Origin: Lacibacter sp. H407
Lineage (GTDB): Bacteria > Bacteroidota > Bacteroidia > Chitinophagales > Chitinophagaceae
Reading direction: 5' to 3'
Length of the DNA stretch: 64,000 nucleotides
NCBI RefSeq assembly: GCF_037892605.1
Contig: NZ_JBBKTU010000002.1
Location: forward strand, 186,001-250,000
A program made the translations under genes and the position numbers. Shown here in pieces: positions 60,185 through 64,000 of the stretch. The stretch's first letter is position 1. Each line of letters opens with the position of its first letter. The notes below the pieces were generated by a model. That model ran no database searches. It was given only the letters and a program-made list of their open reading frames with translations, and was not told the DNA's origin.

Positions 60185-60883
60185 ATGATCATCGCCAATA
60201 ACGTAACAAAAACATTCGGCAAACTAAAAGCTCTCGATAATGTGAGTGTGAATTGCTTGCGTGGACAAACCATTGCACTCATTGGTCCGAATGGAAGTGG
60301 AAAAACCACACTCATCAAATCAATACTGGGTATGGTGGTGCCCGATAGTGGCTTTATTACATTCGATCAGGATAATATTCTGCATACATGGAATTACAGG
60401 GAACGAATTGGTTATATGCCGCAGATCGGACGTTATCCGGAGAACATGAGTATTGCACAGGTTTTTTCGATGATGCGGGATATCCGTAAAAATGTAACAA
60501 CAACGGATGAAGAATTGATCGCCGCATTTGGACTGGAAGAATTGATGCAGAAAAAAATGCGTACGCTCAGCGGAGGTACACGCCAAAAGGTAAGTGCATC
60601 ACTGGCATTTTTATTTAACCCCGATGTGTTGATCCTTGATGAACCAACCGCAGGACTTGATCCCGTTGCTTCTGAAATACTGAAACAAAAGATCATCAAA
60701 GAAAAACAAAAAGGGAAACTGATCCTCATTACATCGCATGTACTCAGTGAACTGGACGATGTGGTAAGTGAGATCATTTATATGCAGGAAGGGAAATTAC
60801 AGTTTCACAAATCACTCCAGCAATTGCAGGAAGATACAGGGGAAACAAAACTGGCGAAAGCGATTGCTCAAATCATGAAATAG
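60185..60883 (+). CDS. nosF: NosF, ABC-transporter ATPase for nos assembly
   Basis: 232 residues. Walker A IGPNGSGKTTLIK (about 34-46), signature LSGGTRQKVSASL (about 130), Walker B VLILDEPTAGLDPV and switch histidine in LITSHVLSE. It forms the ATP-driven part of the NosDFY complex, with NosY as the membrane part. Starts 4 bp after nosD. Confidence 0.95.
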   Translation: MIIANNVTKTFGKLKALDNVSVNCLRGQTIALIGPNGSGKTTLIKSILGMVVPDSGFITFDQDNILHTWNYRERIGYMPQIGRYPENMSIAQVFSMMRDIRKNVTTTDEELIAAFGLEELMQKKMRTLSGGTRQKVSASLAFLFNPDVLILDEPTAGLDPVASEILKQKIIKEKQKGKLILITSHVLSELDDVVSEIIYMQEGKLQFHKSLQQLQEDTGETKLAKAIAQIMK

Positions 60884-60884
60884 G

Positions 60885-60934
60885 CATAAAAATCAGCAAG
60901 CTAATTTATGCCAGTGGCGATGCTGATTTTTATG
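60885..60934. other. 14-bp inverted repeat between nosF and nosY
   Basis: CATAAAAATCAGCA (60885-60898) and TGCTGATTTTTATG (60921-60934) are perfect arms around a 22-nt loop, one base past the nosF stop. The T-run is inside the stem, so termination would be partial. It lies inside an operon, so it may be an attenuator, a processing site or a repeat insertion. Confidence 0.5.
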
Positions 60935-60987
60935 ACTATACTAAGTGGCAATTAAGAAAATAAAAACGAACACTTGAAATAGAAATT

Positions 60988-61755
60988 ATGCGTACCATTA
61001 TCAAATATGTAGTGCTGGATCTCATCCGTAACCGGATCATCATGGCATACACTGTTTTTTTACTTGCTATGTCGCTCGGCATTTTTAATATGGATGCAAA
61101 TTCCACCAAAGGCATTATGAGTTTAATGAACCTGGTGCTCATTTTTATTCCCCTTGTGAGTATTATTTTTTCAACCATCTATGTGTACAACTCATCGGAG
61201 TTTATTGAATTGCTGGTGGCGCAACCGTTAAAGCGAAAATCACTCTGGCTGAGTATTTATTTTGGACTTTCATTGTCGATGTTGCTGGCATTTTCAGTTG
61301 GCGTAGGTATTCCGGTAATGATCTACGATGGAACTTCAGCCGGTCTCACCCTTATTTTATCGGGTGTATTTCAAACACTCATCTTTACAGGTATTGCATT
61401 GTACGCTTCCGTAAGAACAAGAGATAAAGCAAAAGGCATTGGTGTGGCAGTATTGCTCTGGTTTTTCTTTACATTGATCTATGATGCAGTGGTATTGCTG
61501 TTGCTGTTTCAGTTCAGCGATTATCCCTTGGAAAAACCAATGATCGCACTCAGTATGCTCAATCCTGTTGATCTGTCAAGGATATTACTGTTACTCAAGC
61601 TCGATATCTCTGCATTAATGGGTTATACCGGTGCTGTGTTCAGTGAGTTTTTTGGTGGTGGAATGGGCATGTTGCTGTCTGGCTTTGTGTTGCTGCTGTG
61701 GACAGTGTTGCCGGTGTGGGCCTCGTTACGCAAATTTCAATCAAAGGATCTTTAA
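60988..61755 (+). CDS. nosY: NosY, ABC-transporter permease for nos assembly
   Basis: 255 residues, six or so hydrophobic helices beginning with IIKYVVLDLIRNRIIMAYTVFLLAMSLG. Conserved EFIELLVAQPLKRKSLWLSIYFG follows the second helix, as in ABC-2 type permeases of the NosY group. Partner of NosF and NosD. 105 bp after nosF, the gap being occupied by the inverted repeat. Confidence 0.93.
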   Translation: MRTIIKYVVLDLIRNRIIMAYTVFLLAMSLGIFNMDANSTKGIMSLMNLVLIFIPLVSIIFSTIYVYNSSEFIELLVAQPLKRKSLWLSIYFGLSLSMLLAFSVGVGIPVMIYDGTSAGLTLILSGVFQTLIFTGIALYASVRTRDKAKGIGVAVLLWFFFTLIYDAVVLLLLFQFSDYPLEKPMIALSMLNPVDLSRILLLLKLDISALMGYTGAVFSEFFGGGMGMLLSGFVLLLWTVLPVWASLRKFQSKDL

Positions 61756-61764
61756 ACAAATTGT

Positions 61765-62055
61765 ATGCATAACGGAAATATCAGCGATCATGTTCATTTT
61801 GAAAAAACAACAAAGGCCGCACTTTATAAAGATGAGCGGTTGCATATACTGCTATTGAATCTTCCGGAAGGAGAGGAGTTGAAACCGCATGTGTCAAAAA
61901 CAGATGCATATTGCATTGTGCAGAAAGGCGAATGTGAGTTCATGTTACGTGGCGTGGCGCACCGGTTAAAAAAAGGTGATCTGTTTTCGTTTAAAGCAAA
62001 TGAACCACATTCGGTGAAAGCAATTACAGATTTCAGTATGTTAATTATAAAATAA
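61765..62055 (+). CDS. Small cupin protein after nosY
   Basis: 96-residue single cupin. Only part of the usual metal motif is kept (PHVSKTDAYCIVQKGECEF: H, then E; GDLFSFKANEPHSVKA: H). Placed 9 bp after nosY and 6 bp before the haemoglobin gene, so it is part of the same operon. Could be a small regulatory or copper/NO-related protein; function not known. Confidence 0.78.
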   Translation: MHNGNISDHVHFEKTTKAALYKDERLHILLLNLPEGEELKPHVSKTDAYCIVQKGECEFMLRGVAHRLKKGDLFSFKANEPHSVKAITDFSMLIIK

Positions 62056-62061
62056 ACAACG

Positions 62062-62457
62062 ATGAAAAAAGATATTGAGGTACGTGACGATGTAATACTG
62101 TTGGTGAATACATTTTACGATAAAGTAAAACCCGATGAAACCATTGGTTTCTTTTTCAATAAAGTAAAACAGGTTGATTGGGAAAAGCATCTGCCATTGA
62201 TGTATGATTTCTGGCAGAATATTATTTTTCATACCGGTGGCTATACAGGTAATCCGATGCGTATTCACATGAACCTGCATAAACAAGCTCCGATGAAGAA
62301 AGAGCATTTCGATCGCTGGCTGCAGTTGTTTACAACAACAGTGGATGAATTATTTGAAGGCGAAAAAGCAGAACAAACAAAGCAACGGGCATTATCTATT
62401 GCTACAGTAATGCAGATCAATATTGCACAGTTGCCGCAACAGGAATCGATTTATTGA
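62062..62457 (+). CDS. Group III truncated haemoglobin
   Basis: 131 residues of the trHb group III (P) type: VLLVNTFYDKVKPDETIGFFFNKV at the start, WEKHLPLMYDFWQNIIF in the middle (conserved tryptophan and histidine) and the FDRWLQLFTTTVDELFEG segment with a proximal histidine in EHFDRW. Binds haem and probably oxygen or NO; located at the end of the nos operon, which suggests NO protection of the pathway. Cytoplasmic. Confidence 0.9.
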   Translation: MKKDIEVRDDVILLVNTFYDKVKPDETIGFFFNKVKQVDWEKHLPLMYDFWQNIIFHTGGYTGNPMRIHMNLHKQAPMKKEHFDRWLQLFTTTVDELFEGEKAEQTKQRALSIATVMQINIAQLPQQESIY

Positions 62458-62475
62458 TTGAATAATGATCATAAT

Positions 62476-62505
62476 GAGAAAGGCATCCATTGGATGCCTT
62501 TTCTC
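62476..62505. terminator. Bidirectional terminator between haemoglobin and fasciclin genes
   Basis: GAGAAAGGCATCC pairs with GGATGCCTTTTCTC (one extra T) around ATT, with T-rich or A-rich tails on both sides. Serves the convergent transcripts. Confidence 0.85.
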
Positions 62506-62522
62506 GTATTGATCGTCGAGGG

Positions 62523-63077
62523 TTATTGAGCAGGAGGAAGTAAAACAGCATCGGTTACATAAATAATTCCGTTCGATGCAGGAACAGTTGCAATAATGTT
62601 GGCGCCATTCACGGTCATCTTTCCATCTTTATTACCGAGTGTTATGTTTTGTCCGTTTGCCATTCCGTATTTCATACCGTCACCCATCAGTGCATCTTTC
62701 AACACACCAACATATACATGGTATTCGAGAATGTCACGAAGCTTGTCTTTATTTTCCGGTTTCAGCAAATCATCCAGTGTGCCTTTTGGCAACAGATCGA
62801 ATGCAGCATTGGTAGGAGCAAACACGGTAAACGGTCCGGCATTGCTCAATACATCCACATATGAAGCTGCTTGTAGTGCAGCAACCAATGTAGTGTGGTC
62901 TTTACTGCCAACGGCTACTTTCACCACATCTTTCTGCGAATCATCATCCTGTACCGCCGATTGGCCGGCAGCACTTACCGCAGCATCTGTTGTGCCGGCA
63001 TCTTGTTGTTCGGTTGCTGAATTGCAGGAAATAGTGAGGGAAAGAATCCCGGCGGCCAGGAATGAAACGTACTTCAT
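62523..63077 (-). CDS. Fasciclin-domain lipoprotein
   Basis: 184 residues. Lipoprotein signal (KYVSFLAAGILSLTISCNS), an acidic linker (QDDDSQKDVVK), then one FAS1 domain: TLVAALQAASYVDVLSNAGPFTVFAPTNAAF (H1 motif), LPKGTLDDLLKPENKDKLRDILEYHV and NGIIYVTDAVLLPP (H2). FAS1 proteins mediate adhesion, and in Bacteroidota often turn up in stress or nitrogen-oxide regulons. The promoter has an FNR-like box and -7 box. Confidence 0.92.
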   Translation of the reverse strand: MKYVSFLAAGILSLTISCNSATEQQDAGTTDAAVSAAGQSAVQDDDSQKDVVKVAVGSKDHTTLVAALQAASYVDVLSNAGPFTVFAPTNAAFDLLPKGTLDDLLKPENKDKLRDILEYHVYVGVLKDALMGDGMKYGMANGQNITLGNKDGKMTVNGANIIATVPASNGIIYVTDAVLLPPAQ

Positions 63078-63120
63078 ATAGTTTTGATTTTTTGTTAAAC
63101 GAATCGTTTTAAAACCGGGT

Positions 63121-63164
63121 TGAAAGTAGAATTGTGTGCTTATTTTTTTTATGATTTAAATCAT
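63121..63164 (-). promoter_or_regulatory. FNR-like box and -7 box of the fasciclin gene
   Basis: ATGATTTAAATCAT (63151-63164) is a perfect FNR-like palindrome. On the reverse strand the -7 box TACTTTCA (63128-63121) starts 23 bp past it. It also lies upstream of the + small-protein gene at 63213, but at the wrong distance from the nearest TAATTTG. Confidence 0.65.
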
Positions 63165-63212
63165 AACCGCACAACATTTCTGTAATTTGCATTGTTACAC
63201 AAATAAAAGCTC

Positions 63213-63389
63213 ATGGGTGTCCTCCGTCAAATGGCCGAATATTTATACTTGAAAAAGCCAGATCCCAATCAACAGAAATCGGACTGGATGAAATACATGC
63301 ACGGCATCAACCGAATTTCTATTTTTGTATTTCTGTTTGCGATGCTGGTGATGTTGTTTCGCTGGGTAATTCTTCCGTTATTTAAATAA
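63213..63389 (+). CDS. 58-residue membrane-anchored protein
   Basis: Reads GVLRQMAEYLYLKKPDPNQ, then KSDWMKYMHGINRISIFVFL and one helix ending VILPLFK. A charged N-terminus, a single transmembrane helix near the C-terminus. It resembles a short Bacteroidota protein family (DUF6728, from memory and unverified). Start ATG at 63213, stop at 63387-63389. It is too short for many ORF callers and is easy to miss. Function unknown; stands between the fasciclin gene and lpxB. Confidence 0.75.
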   Translation: MGVLRQMAEYLYLKKPDPNQQKSDWMKYMHGINRISIFVFLFAMLVMLFRWVILPLFK

Positions 63390-63409
63390 ACGGGAAAACA
63401 GCAAGTGGT

Positions 63410-64000
63410 TTATTTTGTCTGTAGAAAATCAACGATCGCTTTTGCTGCTTTTGCTGATGCATGTCCGCCGGCTTGTAATTTCTCTTTCAATTGCTGATAG
63501 TGTTGTAATTGTTCTTCACGTTTGGAAGAGCCGGGTAAGATGTTGCTGAGTTCATTACCAAGATTCGACACATTCATTTCATGTTGAATTAATTCTTTCA
63601 CCACTTCCTGATCCATGATGAGGTTAACCAACGAAATGTATTTGATGTTGATCAATCGTTTTGCGATCTGGTAACTGATCTCATTGCCTTTGTAGCAAAC
63701 TACTTCAGGTACTGCAAACAACGCTGTTTCCAATGTAGCGGTGCCCGATGTTACCAATGCAGCAGTTGATTGTTGCAGCAAGGCATAGGTTTGATTATTT
63801 ACATATGATACATTACTGAACGGCTGCAATAACTCATCGTAAAACGAAGCGTCTAATCCGGGTGCTTTTGCAACAATGAATTGGTAATCGGTAAATGCTT
63901 TGCTCACCTCCAGCATCACCGGTAGTTTTTTTAATATTTCCTGCTTGCGGCTGCCGGGTAATAATGCAATGATTTTTTTTGCGGTATCAATTTGTTTTCC
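63410..64000 (-). CDS. lpxB: Lipid-A-disaccharide synthase (5' end beyond window)
   Basis: The frame stays open through the right edge of the window, so the gene continues outside it. The visible part is the C-terminal half of a GT19 glycosyltransferase: ALLPGSRKQEI, FIVAKAPGLD, then ALVTSGTATLETALFAVPEVVCYKG (nucleotide-sugar binding loop) and the YISLVNLIMDQEVVKELIQ segment. It joins two glucosamine units in lipid A synthesis and marks the host as Gram-negative. The GTG at 63919 is an internal valine, not a start. Confidence 0.93.
   Translation of the reverse strand, partial: GKQIDTAKKIIALLPGSRKQEILKKLPVMLEVSKAFTDYQFIVAKAPGLDASFYDELLQPFSNVSYVNNQTYALLQQSTAALVTSGTATLETALFAVPEVVCYKGNEISYQIAKRLINIKYISLVNLIMDQEVVKELIQHEMNVSNLGNELSNILPGSSKREEQLQHYQQLKEKLQAGGHASAKAAKAIVDFLQTK

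Noticed and set aside
1-64000. tRNA, rRNA, CRISPR array, insertion sequence, prophage
   Set aside because: None was recognised while reading both strands; no repeat-spacer pattern, no transposase motif and no phage structural genes are visible.

Overview
The window looks like chromosome from a member of the Bacteroidota, most likely the order Chitinophagales / family Chitinophagaceae. This is inferred from gene content and style: promoters with a TAnnTTTG-type -7 box, almost no Shine-Dalgarno sequences, many SC-type lipoproteins, a Reg_prop/Y_Y_Y sensor kinase, an FG-GAP/ASPIC giant lipoprotein, and a Sec-type (clade II) nitrous oxide reductase. No rRNA, tRNA, CRISPR array, transposase or phage gene was seen. 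Both ends cut genes: ilvE at the left and lpxB at the right.

Region 1 (1-8066) is a branched-chain amino acid run, ilvE-ilvD-ilvB-ilvN-ilvC-ilvA, all on +. Its gaps carry dispersed-repeat remnants, including an identical 21-bp sequence before both ilvD and ilvC. Region 2 (8203-17123) is ammonium assimilation: gltB, gltD, amt and an outer-membrane porin, with a strong terminator after gltD and a long hairpin between amt and the porin gene. Region 3 (17374-31000, nearly all on -) is housekeeping and accessory: agmatine-to-putrescine genes (aguA, aguB), a decayed copy of the aguB 5' end, a membrane-protein gene pair that looks split by a frameshift, an SDR, a Crp-type regulator, a GltS-type symporter, an XRE/DUF2975 pair with its own operator pair, a cupin/SDR pair, a repeat-rich 450-bp gap, an orphan PD-(D/E)XK nuclease-like gene and ppc.

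Region 4 (30940-49490) is the most interesting part. A NarL-type two-component system (kinase 32148-35219, regulator 36400-37035) sits among small secreted and lipoprotein genes. Eleven copies of a 14-bp palindrome, consensus CACAT-RTTY-ATGYG usually followed by RTTG, lie before transcription units in this region on both strands, including the kinase and the regulator themselves. Ten of the eleven end 23-25 bp upstream of a -7-like box, which puts their centre near -42, the classic activator position. One copy drives no protein gene but a predicted RNA of about 70 nt that ends in a terminator; another drives a predicted 32-residue peptide. I read this as a compact, self-regulated, previously unannotated regulon for envelope proteins: a GIN-domain protein, serine hydrolases, an S41 protease with a glycogen-binding domain, three paralogous repeat lipoproteins, the small RNA and the peptide.

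Region 5 (49610-63389) holds a giant FG-GAP lipoprotein gene and a nitrous-oxide respiration locus: a histidine-rich membrane protein, a Crp/FNR regulator, cytochrome c, nosZ, nosL (fused to a membrane domain), nosD, nosF, nosY, a cupin, a truncated haemoglobin and a fasciclin protein. Three FNR-like boxes (ATGAY-N4-ATCAY) tie the membrane protein, the cytochrome c/nos operon and the fasciclin gene together. nosZ is followed by a strong terminator, so accessory genes are probably expressed at a lower level. The window ends with a 58-residue membrane protein and the partial lpxB.
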